The notes: generated by a model not told the origin, from the sequence alone. A stretch of 33,546 nt of DNA from Candidatus Kuenenia stuttgartensis (GCA_945861465.1 CAMAVB010000059.1:1-33546); one strand, 5' to 3'; positions 25,341 through 33,460 are shown, numbered from the stretch's first letter. Numbers and translations: made by a program.

Positions 25341-25949
25341 ATGTCGCCTCTTGAAACCCGACAAAGCCTGATCGTCAGGCTGAAAAGCGAGCAAAACGAA
25401 CTCGCCTGGCGGGATTTCGTCTGTGCCTATGAGGGATTTCTCAATCAACTGGTTCGGCGGCAGGGCGTTCCCGAGCGGCATGTGCCGGATATCACGCAGC
25501 AGATTCTGCTGACGATCGCACGGTCGATCGGCGGCTGGAAAGATGATGGCAATGCGGCCTCATTCCGGCGCTGGCTGAGTACCGTGTCGCGGAACGTGGT
25601 GATTCGGTTTATGTCGCGCGAACGGAAGCAGGCAGGCGGAATTGGCGGAAGTGATCTCGTGGCTCAGTTGCAGAACGTAGAAGACAAGCCAGACGAACAG
25701 CATGTGCGTCGGTATCAGCATGAACTCATCGTCTGGGCCGCTGAGCAGGTGCGTCACGAATTCCTTGAGACCAGTTGGCGGGCTTTTTGGGCAACAGTGA
25801 TTGAAGAACGGTCTGTGGACGACGTCGCTTTGGAACTCGACGTCTCTCCCGGCAGCATCTACATGTCACGCAGCCGAATCATGGCCAGGATCAAAAAGAA
25901 AGTCGCCGAAGTGGAAAATGACCAATGTCCAAATCCGAATGACCAGTGA
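25341..25949 (+). CDS. ECF-type RNA polymerase sigma factor
   Basis: A 202-aa extracytoplasmic-function sigma factor. Region 2 spans about 20-95 (WRDFVCAYEGFLNQLVRR, then HVPDITQQILLTIAR and FRRWLSTVSRNVVIRFMSRERKQ), and region 4 about 130-190, ending in DVALELDVSPGSIYMSRSRIMARIKKKV, the helix-turn-helix for -35 recognition. The ATG at 25341 has AAAGGA about 9 nt upstream and fits the family's start (SPLETRQSLIVRLK). The zinc-finger/kinase gene begins 47 bp downstream, so phospho-control of this sigma factor by that kinase is likely. Confidence 0.9.
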   Translation: MSPLETRQSLIVRLKSEQNELAWRDFVCAYEGFLNQLVRRQGVPERHVPDITQQILLTIARSIGGWKDDGNAASFRRWLSTVSRNVVIRFMSRERKQAGGIGGSDLVAQLQNVEDKPDEQHVRRYQHELIVWAAEQVRHEFLETSWRAFWATVIEERSVDDVALELDVSPGSIYMSRSRIMARIKKKVAEVENDQCPNPNDQ

Positions 25950-25953
25950 ATCG

Positions 25954-25995
25954 CAAATTTGAAATCTCAAATCTCAAATTTCAAATCTGAAATCC
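25954..25995. repeat. Heptad-repeat array, copy D (no arms)
   Basis: Six 7-bp units: CAAATTT, GAAATCT, CAAATCT, CAAATTT, CAAATCT and GAAATCC. The array fills nearly all of the 47 bp between the sigma-factor stop and the kinase ATG and occupies the place of a ribosome-binding site. The GC-rich arms of copies A-C are absent. Confidence 0.85.
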
Positions 25996-25996
25996 T

Positions 25997-27466
25997 ATGA
26001 CTCCCATTTCCTCCCCATGTAACGCCACACTGCTGCAGCGATCGCTGAACGATCAGTTGTCGGAGCAACAGGAAGAGCAGCTGGCCGCGCATCTCAGCGA
26101 TTGTGATGCCTGTCGGCAGCAGTTGGAGGCATTGGCCAGTGACGCCGCAAGCTGGAACCATGTCGGCAAAGTGCTGCGCGACGAAACCAGCGGCGAACAT
26201 GCGGTCGCACCGCATAGCGGATCTACGCTTATCCCACAGTTGCCGATCTCCGGGGCAGACGCTGATGGTGAGTTCAACGATGGCTCAAGACTTAAGCCGA
26301 GCGACTTCATCGTCGATTTTCTGCAACCGTCACAGAACAAGGAGTCGCTCGGACGACTCGGCAACATCGAGATCCGTCAATTTATCGGCCAGGGAGCCCA
26401 TGGGATTGTGCTCAAGGGATTTCAGGACGAACTGAATCGCCTGGTCGCGGTCAAAGTCATGGCCCCGCATCTGGCCTCAGTTGTTGCGGCTCGTAAGCGG
26501 TTTGCTCGTGAAGCCCGCGCGACGGCCGCCATCGTGCATCCAAACGTCATGCCGATTTTGCACGTGGATTCCAGCGGGCAACTGCCATATCTGGTGATGC
26601 CATATGTGGACTGCGAATCATTGCAGGACCGGCTCGACCGAGAAGGCTCACTGCCGATTCTGGATGTGTTGCGAATTAGTCTGCAGGTGGCACGAGGACT
26701 CGCCGCCGCCCATGCACAGGGACTTGTGCATCGCGACGTGAAGCCCGCCAATATCTTGCTGGAGCCGGGTGTAGAACGAGTCATGTTGACTGACTTCGGT
26801 CTGGCTCGAGCCGTCGATGACGCCACGCTGACTCGCAGTGGTCTGATCGCTGGCACGCCGCATTATATGTCGCCCGAACAAGCACGCGGCGACGCCGTAG
26901 ACACACGCAGCGACATGTTCAGCCTCGGCAGCGTCTTATACGCGATGTCCACCGGACGACCGCCGTTTCGAGCAGAATCAACTTACGGCATCTTGCGTCG
27001 AGTCACCGACGATCAGCCGCGACCGATGCGGGAACTGAATCCTGAAGTGCCGACGTGGTTCGATGCCGTTGTGATGAAGCTGTTAACCAAGTCCGCTGCT
27101 GACCGGTTCGAGTCTGTGGAACAAATCGCGCAGATTCTGGAAGAATGTGTCGCTCATGTGCAGCAACCGGATGTTTTTCGTTTGCCGCAGATTGTGCGGG
27201 AACTGCGTCCGCAAAAGGGGGTGCTGCGATTCAGGAGAGCATGGCTTTTACGAGCCAGCGTCGTCATTGGTGTAGTTGCTGCTGTTCTAATAGTCATTAA
27301 GTGGCCCGAGCCACCGCCAAACAAATCAATCAACTCCGATTCGGAAACAACCAAAATCACCGAACCGTTGAATCCCGAGAATACAATCCCATGGGATGAC
27401 GGTACTGATCAGGACCTTGAACAACTCGGCACCGAAGTTGAATCATTGTTTGAGGAAACAAAGTAG
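25997..27466 (+). CDS. Zinc-finger Ser/Thr protein kinase, sigma-factor partner
   Basis: A 489-aa fusion of an anti-sigma-like zinc finger and a Hanks-type kinase. H32, C36 and C39 (AHLSDCDACRQQLEAL) form the HxxxCxxC zinc-binding motif. The kinase domain (about 126-390) has the G-loop GQGAHG (131-136), K153 (VAVKVM), E172, HRDVKPANILL (245-255), DFG (266-268) and the GTPHYMSPEQARG activation segment, so it should be active. One membrane helix (about 407-428) follows; the C-terminal 60 residues are acidic and outside. It lies next to an ECF sigma factor, an arrangement known for planctomycete kinase-linked sigma factors. No Shine-Dalgarno is visible because a heptad array abuts the ATG. Confidence 0.92.
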   Translation: MTPISSPCNATLLQRSLNDQLSEQQEEQLAAHLSDCDACRQQLEALASDAASWNHVGKVLRDETSGEHAVAPHSGSTLIPQLPISGADADGEFNDGSRLKPSDFIVDFLQPSQNKESLGRLGNIEIRQFIGQGAHGIVLKGFQDELNRLVAVKVMAPHLASVVAARKRFAREARATAAIVHPNVMPILHVDSSGQLPYLVMPYVDCESLQDRLDREGSLPILDVLRISLQVARGLAAAHAQGLVHRDVKPANILLEPGVERVMLTDFGLARAVDDATLTRSGLIAGTPHYMSPEQARGDAVDTRSDMFSLGSVLYAMSTGRPPFRAESTYGILRRVTDDQPRPMRELNPEVPTWFDAVVMKLLTKSAADRFESVEQIAQILEECVAHVQQPDVFRLPQIVRELRPQKGVLRFRRAWLLRASVVIGVVAAVLIVIKWPEPPPNKSINSDSETTKITEPLNPENTIPWDDGTDQDLEQLGTEVESLFEETK

Positions 27467-27496
27467 CCATCACGCTCCGCGTGATGAGCCCTGAAT

Positions 27497-27880
27497 CTGG
27501 CCCACGGCTGTGTGACAAATAGCAAGAGGGAAATTAGTTGCTTATGGGAGTTTTGTTCTGCTTCCGTCCGGTTTATCCGGGCGGGGCAAACAACTGGAGG
27601 CTACAAAAAATCGCGACTCAACAAACCTGGATCTCCGCTTCGGGCTTGCCCCGGCGGAATCAGCGATTCGAGTCGTTGCGTCCACCGGGACAAGCCCGAA
27701 GCGGAGCGCGGCGCAATCCAGTTTCTTGCCGATGTAGCCGCCAGTTGTTCCCTCCGCCGAGGCAAGCTCGACGGAAGGGATGCCGTTGAAATCTAACTGT
27801 CGTCTGGAACAAAAATGGCGTCCTTGAATTCTGGAAAGATCTACGAAACTTCAATTTGTCACACAGCCCAGGCTGGCCCA
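27497..27880. mobile_element. MITE-like element with nested inverted arms
   Basis: Terminal inverted repeats GGCTGTGTGACAAAT (27506-27520) and ATTTGTCACACAGCC (27854-27868) enclose three further pairs: a TTTTGTTC arm (about 27550 and 27809), AACAACTGGAGGCTACA with TGTAGCCGCCAGTTGTT (about 27589 and 27733), and CTCCGCTTCGGGCTTG with CAAGCCCGAAGCGGAG (about 27633 and 27691). The 8-mer CTGGCCCA flanks the whole at 27497-27504 and 27873-27880, a possible target duplication. No protein of recognisable family is encoded inside. It could be a non-autonomous transposon or encode a long structured RNA. Confidence 0.65.
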
Positions 27881-27987
27881 TGACTAAACCACTCCGAATC
27901 ATCACCAACGTGTAAGAACAAGGCTTCGTCTCGGCGGAGCGAGACGGCTACAATAGTTCTACCCACTACTCATCCTGAGAACCCAAT

Positions 27988-29766
27988 ATGAACATTCTCT
28001 TGAACAAACCGATCATCGCCGCATGGCTGGTCCTCACAGCAAGTTCTCTTCAAGCCTGGCAAGGTGACGGAACTGCTGGCGGTAACACTGCCGAAAGCAC
28101 TGCCGAAAGCACTGCCGAAACTCCACTGGACCCTTTTTCACCGGATGAGCCGGGCGCTCTTGACAAACAGGTTCAAACCAACCGAGTCGTACAAGGCGGG
28201 TCGATCATCATTACCTGGTCAGAAAACAACGACGAACTTCGGGGATTCAGTAACACGCTCGGCGAATGGGAAGTACTCAGGATTGACAAACCAGACAGCA
28301 TTGTTCCGATTGTGTCCGACGATGTGGCTGCCGTTCGCATTGGCGATTCGATCGCTGCCTTCAGTGGCGGCAAAGGCTGGTGGGATGTCATCGCCCTGAG
28401 CAAAGATTCTGCTGCACAGCCGAGTGTTTCTGGCGACCTTGTTCACATTGAAGACAACGGACATCTTTACACGTTTGCAGCCGCGAAGGGTCGTTGGACG
28501 TCACCGACGGATCCCGAGTTGAAGCCAGCGACAACTGAGGTTGGTGGAAGCACAATGTCCATGATTCAAGCGTTTGTGCCATTCAATGAGTGGCTAAACT
28601 CGATGCCACGCTACAAAGCGCGAGGGATTCGTCTCCAGTCCACAGGCTCTGGATCTCAGGCGATACACGCAGAACGCCAGAGTCTGCTTGAAGAGGCGCG
28701 GCAAAAACTCACCGAGATCCTGCACAATGGTGAAGCAACCGTTGAAGAACACACTCCTGTACAGCCTTCTTTTGGTACGGCCCTTCCAGACATTGATCGT
28801 CGCATTGCCGAACTTCGAAAAGAACAGCAGTCTCTCGAGGCGAACGTCAACAAAGGCTCTGACGTTGCAAACTCAAATGACGGAGTTCGAGATAGTCGTG
28901 AACAGGCACTTCGAGGAGTCGTCGAACAGGCTTTCGACCTGCGTCAGCAATTGCAACGCCTGGAAGCTCAAAGGATGCAACTCAAACTGCAGTTGATCGA
29001 GGCAAATCTCGATGCCCGTGAAAAGAACCGCGAGGCCATCATCCAGCAGCGAGTTGATGAGATGCTTGCTTCGAATGGAAAGCTGACCGGACCGGGAGAT
29101 GGCGAAAAGACAACACCCATCGCGAGTCCGGAATTGCCTGCAACAGGTACCACAATCGGCCTGCCTGGTCCTGCGGAACATCGGTACGGTGGTCTCGGCG
29201 GTTTGGCACCTCATCAAGCGAACAATGATAGTCGATTTCAGTGGCCGCAACCGGCGGAGATCGCTAAGGATTTGCGAGGAAAAATGGAATCTGTGACGAA
29301 CCTACTGAGAAACAAAAAGGTGAACGAACAGCGTGGCGAACAGTGGTCAAGGCCGCTGGAACAACTGCAGTCCGAAGGAATTGCGACTCCAGAAATGACA
29401 GAGGCACAGAGGCAGGCATTGGTCGATTCGAGAAGCAGAATCGTCAGCTCGATGCAATCGCAGCTCGACACAGTTCAACAAGATTGGAAACTCGCATGGT
29501 CGGCTTATCAATCGAAGCTGCGGCTCCTGCGTCTGGATCTGGAGGAAGCCAAACTGGCCCTTGATTCATTGACGGTGGAGCAAAACCGAATGCAGCAACT
29601 CGTGGAAAAAGGAGCAATTCCGAAAGGCGACCTTCAGACGACTGAATCCCGTCTCGCAGTCGCAAAAATCAATGTTCTGCGAGCAGAAGAACTTCTAAAA
29701 CTCTACGCCGACATTGAAATCCTGGAACCCACACTGAATCCTGATTCGCTCAAGAGCGAAGAGTAA
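27988..29766 (+). CDS. Secreted coiled-coil protein of unknown function
   Basis: A 592-aa protein not matching a family I know. A signal peptide (about 1-23, ending LQAWQG) is followed by a low-complexity run with a 12-bp DNA repeat (ACTGCCGAAAGC, 28087-28120) coding AEST units. A beta-rich region with repeated short strands (about 60-180) comes next. Two long charged, Gln/Leu-rich coiled coils follow (about 210-350 and 415-580). The last one, with LRLDLEEAKLALDSLTVEQNRMQQLVEKGAIPKGDLQTTESRLA-type spacing, resembles the hairpin of efflux adaptors, but no lipoyl domains are seen. It lies downstream of the sigma factor and kinase, separated by the inverted-repeat element, and could be a target of that pathway. 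Confidence 0.65.
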   Translation: MNILLNKPIIAAWLVLTASSLQAWQGDGTAGGNTAESTAESTAETPLDPFSPDEPGALDKQVQTNRVVQGGSIIITWSENNDELRGFSNTLGEWEVLRIDKPDSIVPIVSDDVAAVRIGDSIAAFSGGKGWWDVIALSKDSAAQPSVSGDLVHIEDNGHLYTFAAAKGRWTSPTDPELKPATTEVGGSTMSMIQAFVPFNEWLNSMPRYKARGIRLQSTGSGSQAIHAERQSLLEEARQKLTEILHNGEATVEEHTPVQPSFGTALPDIDRRIAELRKEQQSLEANVNKGSDVANSNDGVRDSREQALRGVVEQAFDLRQQLQRLEAQRMQLKLQLIEANLDAREKNREAIIQQRVDEMLASNGKLTGPGDGEKTTPIASPELPATGTTIGLPGPAEHRYGGLGGLAPHQANNDSRFQWPQPAEIAKDLRGKMESVTNLLRNKKVNEQRGEQWSRPLEQLQSEGIATPEMTEAQRQALVDSRSRIVSSMQSQLDTVQQDWKLAWSAYQSKLRLLRLDLEEAKLALDSLTVEQNRMQQLVEKGAIPKGDLQTTESRLAVAKINVLRAEELLKLYADIEILEPTLNPDSLKSEE

Positions 29767-29802
29767 GGCAGCAATCCACGTGATTTCTCGGATTGTGATT
29801 CA

Positions 29803-29976
29803 GTCCCGAAGGGACGACAGGATGTAGCCACGGGCGCGAGCCCGTGGTAAGCGATGACGGAGCGTCGGAAGTCCCGAAGGGACGACAGAAGTTGCGATGG
29901 GTTTGTCACGTGTCGTCCTTTCAGGACTAAAAATCACCTGGATTTCTATAACCACGGGCTCGCGCCCGTGGCTACA
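29803..29976. repeat. TCCCGAAGGGACGACAG / GTAGCCACGGGC composite element
   Basis: TGTAGCCACGGGCGCGAGCC (from 29823) pairs with the mirror sequence GGCTCGCGCCCGTGGCTACA (29957-29976), and each is itself a hairpin. TCCCGAAGGGACGACAG occurs twice (29804 and 29872) and its diverged mirror TGTCGTCCTTTCAGGAC once. This is a large, nested palindromic element in the 550-bp gap before the TatD-like gene. Confidence 0.8.
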
Positions 29977-30093
29977 ACCTGCCGCCACATTCGTGGCTCA
30001 AACGCAGGCCACTTGGTTCTTTACAGCGTGTGGATTTGGTATGCTGCCGCCAGTATAAAGTTCGCAATGGCGTGGACTTGGCGAGCGGAATGG

Positions 30094-30147
30094 CGCTAGC
30101 CACCGGTAACTGTTCCTGAAAAAACGGAAAAACACAGGCGGTTAGCG
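30094..30147. repeat. CGCTAGCCACCGGT inverted-repeat element, copy 2
   Basis: Arms CGCTAGCCACCGGT and GGCGGTTAGCG with AACTGTT as in copy 1 (16417-16474), but an A-rich core. It is followed directly by GCTTTGTCAAACCAAC and then the GTAGGCCGGACC repeat, forming a composite. Confidence 0.75.
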
Positions 30148-30179
30148 CTTTGTCAAACCAACGGATTGGCGTTGAATCA

Positions 30180-30256
30180 GTAGGCCGGACCAAGCGGAGC
30201 GCCGTTCCGGCAGGTCGGCCAATTGCCGGAACTGCGCTTCGCTTGGTCCGGCCTAC
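30180..30256. repeat. GTAGGCCGGACCAAGC palindromic repeat, copy 3
   Basis: Starts GTAGGCCGGACCAAGCGGAG and ends GCTTGGTCCGGCCTAC, with the inner GCCGTTCCGGCA and TGCCGGAA pair; same family as 2903-2981 and 18337-18412. It ends 60 bp before the TatD-like gene. Confidence 0.88.
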
Positions 30257-30316
30257 GACTTAAGTCTACTCCATCGGGTTTTACGCGACTGCAAGCAACA
30301 GGAAATCAGGGCAACG

Positions 30317-31120
30317 ATGCGTTATATCGATCCGCATATTCACATGGTGTCGCGTACAACCGACGACTATCAGCGTATGGCGCAGTCCGGTTGTATCGCC
30401 GTGACGGAGCCAGCGTTCTGGGCGGGATTTGACCGTTCCAGTGCTCAGGGGTTTGCCGACTACTTCCGGCAGCTGACCGAATATGAACCGCGTCGCGCTG
30501 CGTTGTTCGGCATTCAACATTTTACGTGGCTGTGCATCAACCCGAAGGAAGCCGACGATCCCGGATTTGCTCGGGAAGTGATCTCGATCATTCCCGATTT
30601 TCTGAAATGCGATACAGTGTTGGGCATCGGCGAGATCGGACTCAACAAAAACACCAGGAATGAACTCATTATTCTGGAAGAGCAGATCGCACTCGCCGAA
30701 ACGCACAACCAGCTTGTGCTTGTGCATACGCCGCATCTTGAGGACAAGCGCAAGGGGACGCGGCTGATCATGGATGCACTCAGTGCCAGCAGAATTGATG
30801 CAGGGCGGATTCTGATTGACCATGTCGAAGAGCATACTGTGGGCGAGGTGCTGGATCGTGGGTTCTGGGCCGGAATGACGCTCTACCCGGATACCAAAAT
30901 GACACCTCAGCGAGCGACGGATGTCATCGAGATGTACGGATCTGAACGCATCTGGATGAATTCCGCCGGGGACTGGGGTTGCAGTGATCCGCTGGCCGTT
31001 CCGAAGGCTCGAGTGGAAATGTCGCGTCGCGGCCATCCGATGTCTCTGATTGATAAAGTGACGCTGGAAAACCCGATGACGTTCTTAAGTCAATCGCCGA
31101 ATTTCAAAGTTAATGTTTAA
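30317..31120 (+). CDS. TatD-like metal-dependent hydrolase
   Basis: A 267-aa TIM-barrel amidohydrolase-superfamily protein. Metal ligands line up with TatD enzymes: H7 and H9 (DPHIHM), E106 (GIGEIGLN), H137 (LVHTPH), H169 (LIDHVEEH) and D219 (SAGDWG). TatD enzymes are Mg-dependent nucleases, but MVSRTTDDY and [12 protein letters not shown] resemble the subgroup in ebo gene clusters (EboB) more than classic TatD, so a small-molecule substrate is possible. No other ebo gene is visible here. The FmdB-like gene follows after 14 bp and is probably co-transcribed. Confidence 0.82.
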   Translation: MRYIDPHIHMVSRTTDDYQRMAQSGCIAVTEPAFWAGFDRSSAQGFADYFRQLTEYEPRRAALFGIQHFTWLCINPKEADDPGFAREVISIIPDFLKCDTVLGIGEIGLNKNTRNELIILEEQIALAETHNQLVLVHTPHLEDKRKGTRLIMDALSASRIDAGRILIDHVEEHTVGEVLDRGFWAGMTLYPDTKMTPQRATDVIEMYGSERIWMNSAGDWGCSDPLAVPKARVEMSRRGHPMSLIDKVTLENPMTFLSQSPNFKVNV

Positions 31121-31134
31121 AGGACTGAATAAAA

Positions 31135-31365
31135 ATGCCGCTGTTTGAATTCCAGTGTGAAGCATGTTCCTGCAACACAGAATTGCTCGTGGGCCGCGCG
31201 GAGAAGCCTGCCTGTCCGAAATGCGGTTCAAAGAAAATGGAAAAACTCATGAGCGCCGCAGCAGGTCGAGTCTCGTCCGGAAGCGCATTGTCCATGGCTT
31301 CATCCTGCCCACCGCCTGAGGCCGGGCCGTGCAGTCCTCACTGCTGCCGTCTGCCGATGGGTTAA
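31135..31365 (+). CDS. FmdB-type zinc-ribbon protein
   Basis: A 76-aa protein with the FmdB/CxxC regulatory fold: MPLFEFQCEAC with C8 and C11, and CPKCG with C27 and C30 as the zinc site. AAAGGA lies 10 nt upstream of the ATG. Unusually, the short C-terminal tail is also cysteine-rich (SSCPPPEAGPCSPHCCRLPMG contains four Cys). Such proteins are thought to be small regulatory or scaffold zinc proteins with no proven function. Confidence 0.8.
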   Translation: MPLFEFQCEACSCNTELLVGRAEKPACPKCGSKKMEKLMSAAAGRVSSGSALSMASSCPPPEAGPCSPHCCRLPMG

Positions 31366-31439
31366 TGTGTTTCTTCTATCAGCCGGTACGGATTAGCGTC
31401 CGGTTCACTCCGAATGGCGTGGAGAACCGGGTGCTATAC

Positions 31440-31545
31440 CGCACGCGGTTGGCATTGGCTCGTTTAACCGCGTGCCCAGCGGGCCGCGATTGCCCTTTCT
31501 GAAACTTCGTATTTGAGATTTGAAATTTGAAATTTGAAATAAGAA
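31440..31545. repeat. Heptad-repeat element, copy C (opposite orientation)
   Basis: An arm with TCGTTTAACCGCGTGCCCAG and CGGGCCGCG, matching the right arm of copy B in reverse, leads into five 7-bp units at 31509-31543 (GTATTTG, AGATTTG, AAATTTG, AAATTTG, AAATAAG). Read on the minus strand these are CAAATTT-type units. It ends about 20 bp before the start of the unknown gene at 31564. Confidence 0.85.
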
Positions 31546-31563
31546 CGATCCGACCGTAGCCAT

Positions 31564-31998
31564 ATGACTCAACCCACTGCTCCCCGTTCGACCGACACAG
31601 CATCATGCAAAACCTTTGAGCAACTGGCCGCAGCACGGCGTAGCTGGATTGAACAGGTACTGCGCGTCTGGTGTCAACAGGCGTCACAGCAGGATCTGCG
31701 AAAGGCAGAACAGGAATGGTTCGACATTGCCGGGCGAGCCGACGTCAATGCCACGCTGTGGACATGGGCCTGGGAGCGATTTCCGGCGATCGTGCATCCC
31801 GATCTCCCGGGCGTGCATGAAACGCATCTGATGGATGTGGACCTGCACGATGGTTCAAGGCTCAGCGGATACCCTGACGCCCGCCAAAGCCTGCGTGGAA
31901 TGCTGGTACTTGTCGGGACCGATATCGATGGTTCAATGATTACGCACGGTGCCGTTTCAATTGACCAGATTGCGGACGCGCGTCAGGCGGATCGATAG
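31564..31998 (+). CDS. Hypothetical protein
   Basis: A 144-aa cytoplasmic-looking protein, not recognised. It has an N-terminal helical part (ARRSWIEQVLRVWCQQASQQD), a Trp-rich stretch WTWAWERFPAIVHPDLPG, and VDLHDGSRLSGYPDARQSLRGMLVLVG near the end, suggesting a small alpha/beta fold. No strong ribosome-binding site is seen. Frame integrity, sensible composition and the lack of a better frame support it being real. Confidence 0.6.
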   Translation: MTQPTAPRSTDTASCKTFEQLAAARRSWIEQVLRVWCQQASQQDLRKAEQEWFDIAGRADVNATLWTWAWERFPAIVHPDLPGVHETHLMDVDLHDGSRLSGYPDARQSLRGMLVLVGTDIDGSMITHGAVSIDQIADARQADR

Positions 31999-32011
31999 CC
32001 GAGCGATCTAA

Positions 32012-32140
32012 GCAGGATGGACATTCATGTCCGTCGCGTGGCCGTGAAACACAATCGAACCGAACGTTATTGTGCATTGACAGTCGTTCGACGATGCGAC
32101 GATGCATGGCGAATATCTCGGACATGAATGTCCAAGGTAC
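32012..32140. repeat. TGGACATTCATGTCC inverted-repeat element
   Basis: GCAGGATGGACATTCATGTC on the left and GGACATGAATGTCC on the right form an inverted repeat, each half being itself a palindrome. The left arm matches the reverse of the right arm of the element at 25096-25262 (GGATGGACAATCTTGTCCGT), defining a family. It lies between two convergent genes. Confidence 0.7.
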
Positions 32141-32196
32141 GGGAATCGCCTAACGACAACCCGACATCTCCCCTCACGATTCATGATCAAAATATA

Positions 32197-33210
32197 TTAC
32201 TTCGCAGGTGTCGCCAGTTCGGGATCTTTCATGGCGTCTTCCTGATAGTACAGGTTGGACGGGATCAGGATTTCTGCCGGAGGTTTCTCACCGTCGAAGT
32301 ACTTGACGATCATTTCGATCGTGGTCTGGCCCATTTTGTCAGGAAATTGTATCGGATCGCATACAATCTTTCCTGCCAAAATTGCCTGCTTGCCTTCGAG
32401 AGTACCGTCGAAGCCGATAATGCGAACCTGTTCCGCCTTCCCTGCGGCCTCCAACGCTGAGCGCGCTCCGATAGCGGACAGATCATTGATTGCAAACACA
32501 GCCACCAGATCCGGATGGGATTCAATGGCATCTTTGGCGACAGCAAAGCCCGCCTCACGAGCTCCCTGGCCATTAAGCGTCACAACGATCTCGATCTTTG
32601 CCGTTCCGTCCTTGGCATTGTGGGCATCAATCACTTCGGTAAATCCTTTCACACGCAACTGGCACGATTCGACATCCGGATAATGCAGCACAGCGACCTT
32701 GCCGCCGGATTCACCGATCAGCTTGACCATCGCTTCACCGGCCAGCCGTCCTCCCTGAAAGTTGTCGGTCGCGATATGACATTCGACGCGTCCTTCGGTG
32801 CCGTCGTATTTGATGTCGTTGGTGAAGACCGGGATTCCGGCATCGTTGGCTTTGCGAATCGCTGTGCCGATTGCCCTGGAATCGCAGGGGTTGAGCACAA
32901 TGGCCGACACGCCCTTGACAATGAACTCTTCGATCTGTGTTGTCTGCCGATTGACGTCCTGATCAGCGGAGACCACCACGACTTCGTAGCCATGCTTCCG
33001 TGCTTCTTCAGTCATCGTGTCGGCGATAATTTTGAAAAATGGATTGGTCAGTGTGAGGGTTGAAAAACCAATTGCGCCTTTCGTTGTCACGGTGGTCGGA
33101 GGCTTGACCTCGCTGGTGCCGGATGGCGTGCTCGTGCCTGATCTGTCCGAGCAACCCGTCACGAATGTCAACAACAGAAATGCCAAAGTGAATTGAAGTC
33201 GAAATAGCAT
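32197..33210 (-). CDS. Sugar-type ABC transporter substrate-binding lipoprotein
   Basis: A 337-aa periplasmic binding protein of the ribose/galactose (PBP type 1) group. The start at 33210 gives a lipoprotein signal (LLLTFVTGC, lipobox Cys about 19) with GGAG about 9 nt upstream; the longer frame has no export signal at its start. The body has the repeated alpha/beta pattern: IGFSTLTLTNPFFKIIADTM, VVSADQDVNRQTTQIEEFI, VSAIVLNPCDS, IPVFTNDIKYDG, IATDNFQGGRLAGEAM, VFAINDLSAIGA and IIGFDG. The ligand is probably a sugar. No permease or ATPase gene is in the window; they could lie upstream beyond the right edge. Confidence 0.87.
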   Translation of the reverse strand: MLFRLQFTLAFLLLTFVTGCSDRSGTSTPSGTSEVKPPTTVTTKGAIGFSTLTLTNPFFKIIADTMTEEARKHGYEVVVVSADQDVNRQTTQIEEFIVKGVSAIVLNPCDSRAIGTAIRKANDAGIPVFTNDIKYDGTEGRVECHIATDNFQGGRLAGEAMVKLIGESGGKVAVLHYPDVESCQLRVKGFTEVIDAHNAKDGTAKIEIVVTLNGQGAREAGFAVAKDAIESHPDLVAVFAINDLSAIGARSALEAAGKAEQVRIIGFDGTLEGKQAILAGKIVCDPIQFPDKMGQTTIEMIVKYFDGEKPPAEILIPSNLYYQEDAMKDPELATPAK

Positions 33211-33303
33211 GGGAAAAATCTCCAGTGGTGGAATTGTAATTGCCCTATTGCAACAACTCGCAGTGCAAAAGTAAAACGACGCGATGAACCTATGCATTAT
33301 GTC

Positions 33304-33375
33304 GGGTGGGACAAGCGCCAGCGCCGGCCCACCATTCAGTCAATCTGGTGGGCCTGCGCTCCGCTGGTCCCACCC
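33304..33375. repeat. GGGTGGGACAAGCGC palindromic repeat
   Basis: GGGTGGGACAAGCGCCAGCG and GGCCCACCA are mirrored by TGGTGGGCC and CGCTGGTCCCACCC. A 72-bp palindrome upstream of the lipoprotein gene, of the same general style as the other REP-like families. Found once here. Confidence 0.8.
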
Positions 33376-33460
33376 TGGGCTGCGCAAAAGTCGTGGTATT
33401 TGAGCCGGTTGATTTATCCGGGTTTTCTTCCACGTTTGAACAAAACCGTTTCGCGAAGTT

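Noticed and set aside
27512-27796. 94-aa and 83-aa open frames
   Set aside because: They lie entirely inside the nested inverted-repeat element and reflect its palindromic GC-rich arms, not a protein.
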